Notes: generated by a model from the letters alone, not told the origin. Numbered from the stretch's first letter, positions 1 to 11,000 are shown. The stretch: 64,000 nucleotides of DNA from Odiellus spinosus (GCA_963920705.1 OY987230.1:6262001-6326000), one strand, 5' to 3'. A program made the numbers and translations.

Positions 1-793
1 TTTTCCTCTCCCGTAAGTAGTTCTCCGATTGTAGCGAACCTATCGGCCGGAAAGGTTAATATCGTTTGCTAGTTTACAGAGAAGCATTTTGCATAGGCGG
101 TTAAGCATGGAAGTCCCAACCTCGGGGAAGTGATTAGGAATTGTGTTAATTGTGTGATTGATCAATCTGGTCTAAGTAAAAATATATTAAATCTTATGGA
201 GGCTAAAGTTACTTTGAAAAACTTAATTATTAATACGAATGGCCAGTTTAATATACTTTTGAAAACATGAAGATGATGCGCCTGGTGGCTATTCTAGCTT
301 TTTCGTGGCCCAAGTGGATTTACCATAAGGATATTTATTTTTGGGACAAAAATATTAAAATTATAGTTTATGTTAATAAGTTTTTTACATTTATTTCTTT
401 AAAACTGTAGATTATTAAAATATATTCACTAGAGAAACTACTACTTGGTTGGCGTTAGAACTATTTTTCGGCCTCTTCGCTCATATTTTAGTGCTACGGC
501 ACAAAAAGATCTTACGCCAATAAGGGGGGCTGGGAATTCAGAGGGGAGATCAGTAGTTCTCCATATTACAGGTTCTAGACTCAAAGTCCAGTAGCGCCCT
601 TTTTACTTTCTATCCCCTTTTGGTAGTATTAGCTGAAACGATCAGGGAAAATCGTTGGACAAGTTCAGGGAATTTGAATCTGAAAAAACTGTCGCAACCC
701 TGTGATTACCTTAAAACCATAGGTCTTTGTAAACATCTGGTTAATTCCTTCCTGATTTTAAAATGGACTATAGTCCAGTTCAGCTGAGCAAAG
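1..793. other. Intergenic or intronic sequence, nothing recognised
   Basis: No gene, repeat array or transposon end was recognised. A consensus-like splice donor (CCC then GTAAGT) sits at positions 10-18, so an exon could end just inside the window start, but too little sequence is present to judge. Confidence 0.3.
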
Positions 794-1004
794 TTTAAAG
801 ACCCATTCAGACTATAGGATTTTTGCTCAAAAACTTGTGTTAAAACTAATCTCGAAATGTGAAAGCCAAAGTTGTACAACTTTAGCTGATTCAACATTGC
901 GATTTTTTATCGCCCCATCGACCGATTTCTACAAATAAACTTGTACAGCAAAGGTTGCGCGAAGGTTTTCAGCAAAAATCCCATAGTCTGAATGGGCCTT
1001 TAAA
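794..1004. repeat. Inverted repeat, about 41-bp arms
   Basis: The arms at about 794-834 and 964-1004 are near-perfect reverse complements. Each holds the core CCCATTCAGACTAT followed by a run reading TTTTTGCT. The 130-bp spacer has no recognised content. This is a small foldback element or the ends of a short non-autonomous transposon; target duplication was not resolved. Confidence 0.6.
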
Positions 1005-1475
1005 TTGTGACTTAGTCATGTTTTTAAAGAAAGAAACGCGTGGAGTAGATGGTGTTAAGTTTTTATCCTTAAAAACTGTTTTTGCCTCATTGCGGGTTTT
1101 ACTCTTTTAAATCCCATAAATTTTTATTTAAAGATTAGTTAATTGAAATGATTTATAAGTCAACGGATAATATCTGCATATAATTCAGTAAATCTATCAA
1201 ATCAATAACTTTAATTTATTCAAACTCCGAGCACTATATAGATAGTATTTTTATTATTAGTTCGTTTCGTCTGGTAGTAGGCTCATTAATATTAATGCAG
1301 AGATTTCTTGGTTTCTTCCCAGTGTAATTTTATAATAATTAATGAAATTATAGATTAATGAAACTATATCTGCAACTCAACCGTTATTAGATGTTTCTTG
1401 AAGTCTTAAGCCTATAGGTCCACGGATAAATTCGATATTTGGTGCACTAGGGACCTCTAGAACGACCTATATTGA

Positions 1476-1476
<1 letters not shown>

Positions 1477-1507
<31 letters not shown>
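1477..1507. repeat. Poly-A tract (about 31 A)
   Basis: An uninterrupted run of A preceded by ATATTGAC. It could be a retroposed tail, but no SINE or processed pseudogene body is recognisable upstream and no target duplication was found. The rest of 1009-1734 shows nothing else. Confidence 0.6.
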
Positions 1508-1509
<2 letters not shown>

Positions 1510-1734
1510 AAAACGTGTTTAAACGATAACGGTAAGACATATTCTGGAATAATTACTTTCACGAGAGAGATTACGGGCCAGCCTCTATGTCACGTGGAAG
1601 AATGCTCCAGAATTAATTATTGATTGAATATTCATCACGAAGTAAAACACTTTAATTTTTTTTTGTTCGAATATTATTTCACGAAGAAATAAATATTTGA
1701 TAGTTTTTGAAGGGGTAAAAGGTTTTGTTTTGTA

Positions 1735-2110
1735 GAAAAAATGCTAGATGGCGTTTAAACTTGTCTCTTAAAAATATTTTAAATTTAAATTTTTATTATT
1801 CGTTAAATAAATGCATAGTGAAAGATATGGAGGAAAAAAAAACACGTGGTATGACGTCACTAAGCTTAAATACTACGTAATTATTTATTTTTACCGTTGC
1901 CCTTATATCAATTGGGACTAGCCGATTTCCAGAAACCGTAATTTTCTAACGTTAGCGACAACTCTGACCTTTCCTCGTAAAATACCCAAAAATACGCTTT
2001 AATCTAATTGTAATATAGTTCAAATAGTACGTCATCTTTTATAAACATTCATTAGGTACTTCATTCATGTCGCAGTTAATTAAAATAATTAACAATCCCA
2101 CAAAAAAAAC
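1735..2110 (-). mobile_element. Fam8 repeat copy
   Basis: This shares a long colinear block with 24340-24770, 27530-27790 and 37070-37810: TATGACGTCACTAAGC, then CGTTGCCCTTAT, TTGGGACTAG, and GACCTTTCCTCGTAA, then GTACGTCAT. It is non-coding. The conserved TGACGTCA-type core is shared by the copies. Ends are approximate and the superfamily is not assigned. Confidence 0.6.
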
Positions 2111-2349
2111 CATGATTTCTGAATTAACCACCCTCTTAATTCCCCTTTTAAATTAAAACGCGAATTAAATTTGGTTTCAAATGAAAAATCGGTAACAGAG
2201 CCGCTTTAATAAAAAACCCACTCCAATTGACATAATTTTCTTTAATGATTTGTTATATAACTAATTATAATACTTATATTGTTTATTATAAACGCGGTGA
2301 AATGGATATCTTTCGGGTTTAAAGGTTTAGATTTTTGATACTATTTCCT

Positions 2350-2589
2350 TTAAAGGGAGAATGCAGTCTAACAACAAGCGTTTTTTTATCTATTATCGTT
2401 TAAATATGCCTAATCAAACAATAATTAAAAAAATTAGAAACAAATCTTAAACTAGAAATAAATTACCATCAAAATAGGCTTAGCTCGATTCATTAATATT
2501 TGTTTGTAAATTTTACTGGTTGGTTAATACTATTTAAACGATAAGGAATCGATAAAAAATCACTTGTTTAGGCTGCATTCTCACTTTAA
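2350..2589. mobile_element. Fam1 TTAA-flanked MITE, internally deleted copy
   Basis: It begins TTAA-AGGGAGAATGCAGTC and ends GGCTGCATTCTCACT-TTAA, with the inner inverted blocks CGTTTAAATA and TATTTAAACG. At about 240 bp it is shorter than the roughly 370-400 bp of fuller copies because the central arm region is missing. TTAA at both ends fits a piggyBac-type target duplication (inferred). Confidence 0.75.
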
Positions 2590-3154
2590 GAAGATGAACC
2601 AGAAAAAATATAGTGGTATTAATTGAACTTTTGCATTTTTCTTCGTTAGGGGCTTAGAATGGTCTAATTTTCCTAAAGAAAAACAGGTTAAGACAGTGTT
2701 AGTTTAGATTCTTTCTATAGGGAGCCTTCCCTTTGGCTAACTTACTTAAAATCAAGTTTTTTCTAACTCTAGGCCATATAGGTACGTGCAATAAAGAATT
2801 CGTACCTCTTTCAAAAACTTTCAGCACTTTTTATGAATTTTGATCTTTATAATAAAACTAGGATTTTAACGCAATTACGTATAAAAGGAAAAATTAAATT
2901 TAAAAATCTACTTTAAAGCGCAAAAATCGGGTTATTACTCTTTTTATTTAAAATTAAAAGATGGTCACGTTTATCGATTTTAAACCACTTTCTATACGAT
3001 AGATTTTCGCTGGTTTCTTAGAATAATATATTTATTAAAGGGACTGTGTAGACACTGAAATTCAATCTTCTTAAAACATATTTTAATCCCAAGTAAATTC
3101 GAGTTTTAGTTGAATTAAATTCATTAAAATATTCGAAAATTTTTATCCTAATCC
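2590..3154. other. AT-rich sequence, nothing recognised
   Basis: No open frame, tandem array or transposon terminus was recognised in this stretch. Confidence 0.3.
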
Positions 3155-3308
3155 CGAGGGGCTGACACTCGCGAACTCAGGTGTACAAAATGTTTGAGCT
3201 CTTTGCACTATCAAAGCTGAACTCGGAGTTCATGAGAGTACGAACTCAATGCACTGTCAAAGCTGAACTAAGGTGTACAGCGAATTCAAGAGTGTCGGAC
3301 CCCTCGAG
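3155..3308. repeat. Short foldback element with internal direct repeats
   Basis: The outer ends CGAGGGGCTGACACTCGCG and the reverse complement of GTGTCGGACCCCTCG form an imperfect terminal inverted repeat. Inside, CACTATCAAAGCTGAACT and CACTGTCAAAGCTGAACT are direct repeats about 58 bp apart, and GGTGTACA occurs twice. It is probably a small non-autonomous DNA transposon; no clean target duplication was seen. Confidence 0.5.
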
Positions 3309-3597
3309 GAATCCTTAGGTGTAATTGATTTGAATATTTATTATTCGTAATAAATATGTTTATAATAATCCAAATTTTTAACATTTTCTAAACCGCCTTA
3401 GCTTTTGCCATATTGTAATCTCTTCTTATATGTAATCCAGATGTTCATTGGCTAAAAAACCTTTTCATGATAACTAAGGTACATTTCAATAAATTTGTTT
3501 TATTTTCTTCGAATTGTAATTGCGAATTTGAATTATATTTCTTATTTTACACGAATTCTAAGTGTGAATATTCTTATCCAATAACACGAGTAAAGCC

Positions 3598-3628
3598 CCG
3601 TTTTCAATCAAATCTTGATTGAAAACGG
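3598..3628. repeat. Perfect 14-bp-arm hairpin
   Basis: CCGTTTTCAATCAA is followed after a 3-base loop by its exact reverse complement. It has no poly-T run, so a terminator role is not supported; it is recorded as a structural motif only. Confidence 0.6.
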
Positions 3629-3955
3629 CCCACGGCTTGATCAAATGACCGAGAATCCAAAACATTAAAGTGGTGTATTTCTTACTATTCATATTTAGAT
3701 CACTCGTTTTAGAATTTAAGTTTGGTTTTCCTAGAATCAATCTCTTCAAATATACCGTATATTTTACTTTGGTTTTCGAATGAATCCCTCGAAGGAGGCA
3801 TTTCATTTTTATTTGCGGTTTCAAATGAATTATTATTGAACTGGTTTTTTTAATTTATGACTTTCCAATGGCACTACGGAGTAAGCGACTATCTTGTTCA
3901 ACTCTTGGTCCTATACCGATTTATACGCGATAGATAGAAAATTTAATTAGATGGG

Positions 3956-4903
3956 TTAAAGGGAAACTTGGAGCTAAAAATAGGAATGTCAGCTTTTGAA
4001 TTTTTTTTCCGAATCATTATGCCAAAAAAACGTATTCGAAATTTTTTTTAAACAATTATTAGACACGTTTTAGTGGTTAAATTATTTTCTAAAGTTTGGT
4101 TAGAGCTCGGAATCGGATAATGAATAACTTAGGATATAGATTGATTCGGATATCCATTAGTTCGGATATTTTAATCTTGGGTAAATTGTTTGTTAATATA
4201 AAACCACAAATTATATAAACAGATGCGTATCAAATGGATACCAATTATCCGGAGATAATTTTAAGCTCGATTAATAAACAAATTACTCGTTTATTAGAAC
4301 GGATAAAAATACTATGTTTCTCGAAATCCGTGTAGAATGAAATATAATAATTATATTTGAAAGGAACCAAATAAATGACTACAATCTAGCTTCGAGATCT
4401 CAATTTGGGTTAAAATCGGCGAAGAAACTCGAGTTTCAAATTGTTCTTATCGCCGAATTAATAACTAGTATAACGTTTCAATTTCTTATAACAATGAGTA
4501 CGAATAAAAAGTTTGCCGTTAACTCGAATAACAAATGTATCTATTTTCGCGAACCAATAATATCTGATCTAAGTTTGGTTAAGATTGTATGTAAGTGAAG
4601 TATAAATTCGGGCCAATCATATTATTTTTAAGCCTTCACGATAGTTTAAAAACGTCGCCAGATGGCGAAAGCGACGCTTTCGGAATAAATTGGGATATCT
4701 GTATCGTACGTTGAAGGCGGGAGCCGTTGGGTTTTTCCGATTGGTTCGTTTTTATACTTCATTTACATTCAAACTTAACCAAACTTTAGAAATTCATTTT
4801 AACACCTAAAATGTCTTATAATTCTCGAATACGTTTTTTGGCATGGTGATTCCGAAAATAAATTCAAAATTTGTTCCAATTTTAACTCATAGTTCCCCTT
4901 TAA
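3956..4903. mobile_element. TTAA-flanked foldback transposon (AGGGAAACTTGGAGC ends), split by a nested hAT
   Basis: It starts TTAA-AGGGAAACTTGGAGC and ends TAGTTCCCCT-TTAA. Inverted inner blocks include CCAATCATATTATT on the left and the matching GGTTCGTTTTTATACTTC region on the right. The second copy at 32738-33240 aligns over the whole length. The excess length is explained by a 471-bp insertion at 4101-4571. The centre (4660-4690) has the short palindrome GTCGCCAGATGGCGA. Non-coding, non-autonomous. Confidence 0.75.
4101..4571 (+). mobile_element. Fam3 hAT-like MITE nested in the TTAA element
   Basis: It begins TAGAGCTCGGAATCGG and ends ATCTGATCTA. It is flanked by a perfect 8-bp duplication AGTTTGGT at 4093-4100 and 4572-4579. 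Removing the element and one duplication restores the host AAGTTTGGTTAAG seen in the sister copy near 32875. TAGAG ends and 8-bp duplications fit the hAT superfamily. No transposase is present. Confidence 0.8.
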
Positions 4904-5269
4904 TATAAATTCCCAAGCAATTAACAAGAAACACGACTTATTGCGGTTATAAGTAACCCGGATAATTTTAATTTTCGTATAGTACCCTATAACTATGAGT
5001 AAAAATTGACAACGTTCCTTCCCAATTATTCACGCCGTTTTATATTACCCGCTTAATCTTTTAAAAATTACAGAAATACTATTTTGGTGGAATAAATATA
5101 AAAGTAAATTGGGGACACCTTCTTTTCGATTTCTAAGAAATGTTTTTTATTATTTATATAGGATACTATAGATTGCCGTTATATAATTTTTATTTTCGTG
5201 ATTTATCGAATTTAAGGTAATTTAAAAAAATCTTTAATCGATAGAAATGTAACAGATATTTAAATCGTT
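4904..5269. other. AT-rich sequence, nothing recognised
   Basis: No gene, array or transposon end was recognised. Confidence 0.3.
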
Positions 5270-5600
5270 CGGAATCTTTGGAGCGTCATTTGTTGGCGTA
5301 TCATCTTCATAAATCGATTTATTATTTTCAACCGGTTTGGAAAGGTCAAAATTGAAAATTTCAAGGTCAACTGTAAAGATCATTTGTCAAAGAATGAAAT
5401 TATTTGTTTGAAAAGTCAATTTTAACATTCGAAACGGTTTGAAAACGATTTCAAAGTTGCTAGTGTGAACGTAGCTCTATTGACTGTTAGTATGAAGCCG
5501 AATCGGTTTGAAACTTGTTCCCGAAGCAGAGACGATAAATCGATTTGTGTTTGACGTTCACACAAAGACCCCAAAGCCTAGCATGAACGCCATTTTTATA
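5270..5600 (-). mobile_element. Fam5-related fragments
   Basis: It contains CGAAACGGTTTGAAAACG, CTAGTGTGAACGTAGCT, AATCGGTTTGAAAC, GTTCCCGAAGCAG and CCTAGCATGAACGCC, all in the order found in better Fam5 copies such as 14722-15003. At least two degenerate copies appear to be juxtaposed; boundaries are approximate. Confidence 0.55.
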
Positions 5601-5650
5601 TAACGCTTAACAAAATCGTTGAAACATCGAGGTTTCAAAAGGATAATATA

Positions 5651-5714
5651 ATAATTTATTCAAAATGATAATATTATAATTTATTCAAAATGATAATATT
5701 ATAATTTATTCAAA
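5651..5714. repeat. 25-bp tandem repeat, about 2.6 copies
   Basis: The unit ATAATTTATTCAAAATGATA plus ATATT starts at 5651, 5676 and 5701. It lies directly upstream of the large 27-bp array. Confidence 0.75.
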
Positions 5715-5944
5715 CGGCTTATATGAAAAACTATGCCTATATGAAATATGGAAATAAAACAAAGTGGGAAACGTGAGGAATTTTAAGCAATTGTGACTAA
5801 TAAGAAATTTAAAACCAAATACGATAAACATGAGGTATTTAAAGCAAGCATTGGGAATGTGGCCCAATAAGTAAACTAAAACCAAATACGATAAACACGA
5901 AGAATTAAAACCCAATAAGACAAAATTAGAAATAAAAGCCAATA

Positions 5945-7245
5945 TTTCATAAATGAGAAGTACAATCCAATATGTCATAATGAGAAATACAATCCAATAT
6001 GTCGTAATGAGAAATACAATCCAATATGCCATATAATGAGAAATACAGTCTAATATGTCATATAATGAGAAATACAATCCAATATGTCATAATGAGAAAT
6101 ACAATCCAATATGTCATAATGAGAAATACAATCCAATATGTCATAATGAGAAATACAATCCAGTATGTCATAATGAGAAATAAAATCCAATATGGTATAA
6201 ATGAGAAATAAAATTCAATTTGGTATAAATGAGAAATACAATCCAATATGTCATATAATGAGAAATGCAATCCAATATGTCGTAATGAGAAATACAATCC
6301 AATATGCCATATAATGAGAAATACAGTCTAATATGTCATATAATGAGAAATACAATCCAATATGTCATAATGAGAAATACAATCCAATATGTCATAATGA
6401 GAAATACAATCCAATATGTCATAATGAGAAATACAATCCAGTATGTCATAATGAGAAATAAAATCCAATATGGTATAAATGAGAAATAAAATTCAATTTG
6501 GTATAAATGAGAAATACAATCCAATATGTCATATAATGAGAAATGCAATCCAATATGTCATATAATGAGAAATACAATCCAGTATGTCATATAATGAGAA
6601 ATACAATCCAATATGTCATATAATGAGAAATACAATCCAATATTTCATAAATGAGAAATACAATCCAATACGTCATAATGAGAAATACAATCCAATACGT
6701 CATAATGAGAAATACAATCCAATACGTCATAATGAGAAATACAATCCAATACGTCATAATGAGAAATACAATCCAGTATGTCATAATGAGAAATAAAATC
6801 CAATATGGTATAAATGAGAAATAAAATCCAATATGGTATAAATGAGAAATAAAATCCAATATTGCATAAATGAGAAACAAAATCCAATATTGCATAAATG
6901 AGAAACAAAATCCAATATTGAATAAATGAGAAATAAAATTCAATTTGGCATAAATGAGACATACTATCCAATATGTCATAATGAGAAATACAATCCAATA
7001 TGTCATAATGAGAAATACAATCCAATATGTCATAATGAGAAATACAATCCAATATGTCATAATGAGAAATACAATCCAATATGTCATAATGAGAAATACA
7101 ATCCAGTATTAATGAGAAATACAATCCAGTATTAATGAGAAATACAATCCAGTATTAATGAGAAATACAATCCAGTATTAATGAGAAATACAATCCCATA
7201 TGGCATAAATGAGAAATTAAAACCAAATGTGATTAATAACAAAAA
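5945..7245. repeat. 27-bp minisatellite with higher-order duplication
   Basis: About 45 units built on AATGAGAAATACAATCCAAT plus ATGTCAT, with 27-29-bp variants (GTATAAATGAG, ATATTTCATAAATGAG, TATTAATGAG). Degenerate related sequence extends left to about 5706. The unit is a multiple of three and lacks stops in several frames, so long open frames on both strands (up to 166 codons) are artefacts. A block starting near 6000 recurs 278 bp downstream, showing higher-order amplification. The right end abuts the THAP element at 7302. Confidence 0.9.
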
Positions 7246-7301
7246 TTAAAAACATTTCCAAATGTGGCAACACGAGAAATTAAAACCAAATATACATGCG
7301 C

Positions 7302-8015
7302 CATGGACTAATTATAGTATACACAGGGACGAGTGGCAGACACAGATTTCCCTTATAGCGCCGCGTCCGAGTCTTATTAAATGTCGTGCCCTGTTTTTAC
7401 CCCCCCGACCAAATCTAGCCGAGTCTAAACGAAAAAAAAAAAAAAAAAAAGGAAACAGAATTATGCGGCTAATGCCATCTTTCCGCCGTGAACTGAACTA
7501 TTTTATTCAATGTAGTTTAAAATTTTCGTCTGCTTATAAGCTAGGATATATTTCTAAACGCTTATTTTAGTCTCGTTTGTTAAAATTTAACGAATTATTA
7601 GTTGGTTAGTCTTACGTTTTAGAGATTAATTATGAGGAAAAAGCTGTGCGTTTACCCGTCTTGCAAAAGCGATTCACGGTATTTATATAAAGAGCATATG
7701 AAAGGTGTATTCTTCATACCATTCCCAAAAGCAAAGAAAAGTTTTGACAAGTACCTGGAGAATGTGTAAAATCTCCAAACAATGTCACAAACGTTTGAGC
7801 ACTAAAATTCATCGCGAATTCGCGATAAATCTAAACACGTGCGTAAAGGCATAACTTTATAAATCTTGTGCTAGTATTTTTCCCCGCGTTCCTACCCCCT
7901 TTTGACTCGGTTTGTCGTTAGTTCCCAGAAATGCCGCTGGAGCGCGCATTTAACAATCGTTAGCCAGAAAATTACTTCTGCCACTCGTCCCTGTGTATAC
8001 TATAATTAGTCCATG
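7302..8015 (+). mobile_element. THAP-domain DNA transposon remnant, possibly P superfamily
   Basis: A 39-bp perfect terminal inverted repeat begins CATGGACTAATTATAGTATA (7302-7340 and 7977-8015). It is flanked by a perfect 7-bp duplication CATGCGC (7295-7301 and 8016-8022). The 714-bp body holds a frameshifted THAP zinc-finger domain at 7632-7854 and a poly-A run at 7435-7450. P elements carry an N-terminal THAP domain and have CATG-type ends, but usually make 8-bp duplications. Other THAP-carrying transposons remain possible, so the superfamily is an inference. Confidence 0.75.
7632..7854 (+). pseudogene. Frameshifted THAP-type zinc finger fragment
   Basis: The first frame starts at ATG 7632 and runs 45 codons to TAA at 7767-7769. 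It shows the THAP opening CVYPSCKSDSR (zinc-ligand Cys6 and Cys11 spaced C-x4-C) and FFIPFPK, the typical F-x-x-F-P element, near residue 27. A +1 shift at about 7753 continues as TWRMCKISKQC, with the Trp and Cys expected after the first half of a THAP domain, then stops at 7852-7854. The last C-x2-H ligand pair is not recovered and no catalytic domain follows. THAP domains bind DNA in transposases and in host transcription regulators. Lying inside terminal inverted repeats, this one is read as a dead transposase N-terminus. An intron instead of a frameshift is possible but no good splice pair is seen. Confidence 0.7.
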
Positions 8016-8134
8016 CATGCGCTGCTTTCATGCTGAACGGAAGCAATACTACTTCGCTATAGTTCTCACTATAGAAATCTTTAATAAGATAAATGTTTAT
8101 GAAAATAAACTTATCCAGTTTTTCAATTTTCAAA

Positions 8135-8217
8135 TAATTTTTTTTCAAACAAAAAATTAATTTTTAACATAATTTTTTTTCAAACAAAAAATTAATTTTT
8201 AACATAATTTTTTTCTC
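8135..8217. repeat. 35-bp tandem repeat, about 2.4 copies
   Basis: TCAAACAAAAAATTAATTTT recurs with a 35-bp period from 8145 and 8180, followed by a truncated third unit. Pure A/T tracts; no other content is seen in 8218-8817. Confidence 0.7.
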
Positions 8218-8817
8218 AAATTCCTATGGGGTGTTTTAATATTTCTTTCTTTTGCGTCTTTCGAAAATAGTTCGGCTTATACGGAGCGTGTAATATATCG
8301 CTTTAAAAGCGAATCAAATTAATTAACATATTTGCGTCCGTTTCGTATAATGCAAATTACATTAATGCACCGATATAATTATTATTTCTTACGTTTCAAA
8401 GATACTTTAAGCTCCCTCAGTGCATTGCAAACTATAACTTAAATCAACTCAATGAAGTGGGCTTTAGATTTAATTTCCGCACCATCGATTCTCTAAATTT
8501 TAATTTTAATAATACGGAAATCTTTTGGGGGCTTTTTTTTCATATTTTTTTAAAGAAAACCATATATATAAATCTCATTTAATTTTAATTAACCTTAATT
8601 TTCTGGGATAAAGGGGTTATTACAGTACAAAAGCTGTTATACAATTTTGGTACCGGTAATTTCGAATCGGATTTATTAGTCCTTGACGCCCTTAGGCTAC
8701 CTTATCTTACAAAATTTATATTTTTTTAGGTATTTTAATATTTTATGAAACGAGCATGAAAATATTTTGTTCTGAATGTTAAATTTTAAATGAAAAGCTG
8801 AATATCTTGTATTTTTG

Positions 8818-8868
8818 CAGGATGACCATATTTCCCATATTTTCAATGTGTTAATTCCCATAATTTCG
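8818..8868 (+). mobile_element. CAGGGTGACC-family transposon, left-end fragment
   Basis: CAGGATGACCATATTTCCC followed by CATATTTTCAATGTGTT matches the left end of the copy at 49132. It breaks off abruptly into Fam1 sequence at about 8867, so either a deletion fused two elements or one inserted into the other and lost an end. Confidence 0.6.
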
Positions 8869-9732
8869 ATTCCTTATCGTTTAAATTGACCTAATCCACC
8901 AGTAAAATTACAAACAAATATTAAACTAGAAATAAATCTAAAAATTACTCGGATTCGTAGAGATCCTGAATTTCTTCGCGCTGATAGGTCATCGAATAAC
9001 TGACTGCTGTTGGAAGTCTCACGGAGATCTCGCCTTAAGGACTAGAGCTTGGAATCGGATATCTTCTGTTATTCGTATATATTTTAATTTCGGATAAAAT
9101 TGTAACTAAAAAATGAAATTTCTATATGTTAAATGTATAAGGTTTACCCGAAGATAAGCGTTTGGATCTTTATCTACCATAATTACTCGTATTCAAACGT
9201 ATAACGATGGGTAAGAAAATTCAAGTTTATAGAATTAGTCTAAAATATAAGAAAAATATTTCAAATTGACTTTTAATTTAAAGAATATAAATAAAACAAC
9301 GAAACTAAGATTTTAAGTCATCTTTTTATTCATTATTTTCACAAAAATAATTTTGAAATTTTTTATCCGAACGTTTATCGCGGATAATATTCTAAGATAA
9401 GGCCATTATCGGATAAAAACGGATATGGATTATGTTTTTTACTTTATCTTCGAATAAGTTAACTCGAATGAAAAATAGTCTATTTTTAATCAAACAGATA
9501 ATATAAATCAGAATTTAGATTTTATCCAATTAATAAAAATTATACGAATTCCGAGCTCTATTAACGACGAGCCTTTGCTCATTGGTCGCGAAGAAATTTA
9601 GGATCTCCATGAATCCAGCTAAGCCTATTTTAGGGGTAAGTTCTAAAATTATCTTGCTGGTGGATTATGCCTATTTAAACGATAAGGAAACGATAAAAAA
9701 TCACTTATTGTTAGGTTGCATTCTCCCTTTAA
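8867..9732. mobile_element. Fam1 MITE interrupted by a nested hAT
   Basis: Left part: CGATTCCTTATCGTTTAAAT, TTAAACTAGAAATAAAT and GAGATCCTGAATTTCTTCGC. Right part resumes at 9561 with AACGACGAGCCTTTGCTCAT and ends GGTTGCATTCTCCCT-TTAA. The outer left terminus (AGGGAGAATGCA) is missing. The interruption is the Fam3 element at 9043-9560. Confidence 0.75.
9043..9560 (+). mobile_element. Fam3-like hAT MITE nested in Fam1
   Basis: Ends are TAGAGCTTGGAATCGGAT and AATTCCGAGCTCTA. The flanks TTAAGGAC (9035-9042) and TTAACGAC (9561-9568) match at 7 of 8 positions; the uninterrupted Fam1 sequence reads CTTAACGAC. The body (GGATAA motifs, GTTATTCG) resembles 27913-28412 more than 4101-4571, so Fam3 has at least two subfamilies. 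Confidence 0.75.
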
Positions 9733-10582
9733 GACAACAAATTTTAGCTAAAATACAATTATATTACATATCTGACTTCATTCAAAAATGAATTAACCTT
9801 TTTTTTTTGTACCTATTTTTCAAATTCCCCGACTTATCCAGGAACCTTCAAAAAGATTTAAATATATATTTAAATTTGAACCAGTTTCCCTGTCTTAAGA
9901 ACCTTCGATAAAGCTTTTTTTTTTATTTCAAACCTTGTTTTCGAAAGATATTTAAAATTTAATTAACATATAGTTATAAATTAAAAAATATTTTCCCAGA
10001 AAAACACATTTTAATCAGGGCCATATTAGCGCATATGCCCAATGGGCCCAAACCGGGGGGCTCCGGATTTTAGAGTGCGCCATCCATACCCATCATCCCA
10101 GAGGGGCCCTGAACCCGATAGTGGGCCTAAGGCTCCCGAAATCATTAACGCGGCACTATGCTAAAAGTTGCTGGAGAAAAATATTAAAAAATTAGGAACT
10201 CTTAATCGAGAATTCGAGAAAGAGAACCCTCACAAAAATTTAAGCAAGTTTTTTTCTGTCCATATAATAACCTTCGTCGGTGTTTTTTTATTTCAAGCCT
10301 TGTTCTCGATTCTCGAAAGAGATTTCGAATTTAATTAATTAATATAAATCAATCTTAACCCAGAAAAACACACATTCTTATACTAAAAACTGCTGAAAAA
10401 ATATTCAAAAGTTAGGAACTTTTAATCTAGATGAGGAAGGTGACCTTTCACCTATTTTGAATTGTTTGGCACACGATAACCTTTCAGCCCGACATTTATT
10501 ACGTGTTTTTTTTTTTTTTCTTAACCGCAGCGTCTTCAACTGATTGTCGCGAGACAGACTAGTATGATAAATCTCCAGTGTA
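9733..10582. other. No gene; short GC-rich patch at 10020-10150
   Basis: Mostly AT-rich. The patch contains AGGGCCATATTAGCGCATAT, GGGCCCAAACCGGGGGGCTC and AGAGGGGCCCTGAACC, with local inverted symmetry, and may be the remnant of a further transposon. Nothing else was recognised. Confidence 0.35.
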
Positions 10583-11000
10583 CAGGGTGACCACTTTTCC
10601 TATATTTCCTATTTTTTCCTATATTTTCACCTCCTTCCTATTTTCTCCTATAATTTAATGGCAATTCCTGTAATCTCCTATATTTCTACTCAAAATCTCT
10701 AGTTAAGGGTAAGTTATAAATCATACTGTCAGCTGTGGCTGTATAAGATTATTTTAGCTTGACTGTACATTTTCCAGTTAAAATAGTCTGTAAAATTCCA
10801 TACTATTTAAGCAATTGGATCATATTAATACCATGTTTAAACCGGTGGCGAGAGTTGTGATGCAATAATAAACATGGTTCCTACTTTTAATCAATTATTT
10901 TCCTATTTTATCATATATTTTACACTTATTTCTTCCTATTTTATCCTATATTTCGCAAAAGTTTCTATATAGGATTTTCAAATTTTCAGTGGTCACCCTG
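10583..11000. mobile_element. CAGGGTGACC transposon, compact copy
   Basis: It begins CAGGGTGACCACTTTTCC and ends AGTGGTCACCCTG. The interior is rich in TTCCTAT / TTTCCTATTT in irregular copies and has not grown into a regular array. CAG ends suggest hAT, but no clean 8-bp duplication is visible. Non-coding. Confidence 0.7.

Noticed and set aside
1-130. Possible exon end with donor GTAAGT at position 13
   Set aside because: Only 12 bases of potential exon are visible; cannot be supported.
1477-1507. Retroposed gene copy with poly-A tail
   Set aside because: No recognisable coding or SINE body upstream and no flanking duplication.
3598-3628. Rho-independent terminator
   Set aside because: Eukaryotic context and no T tract after the hairpin.
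6587-7124. Minus-strand frames of 159-166 codons rich in MTYWIVFLI
   Set aside because: Reading of the 27-bp minisatellite; no start context, no unique sequence.
5945-7245. CRISPR array
   Set aside because: Units are contiguous without unique spacers and the sequence is eukaryotic; the same applies to the other arrays.
7262-7570. 102-codon frame crossing the left end of the THAP element
   Set aside because: It runs from minisatellite flank through the inverted repeat and a poly-Lys run from poly-A; not a plausible protein.
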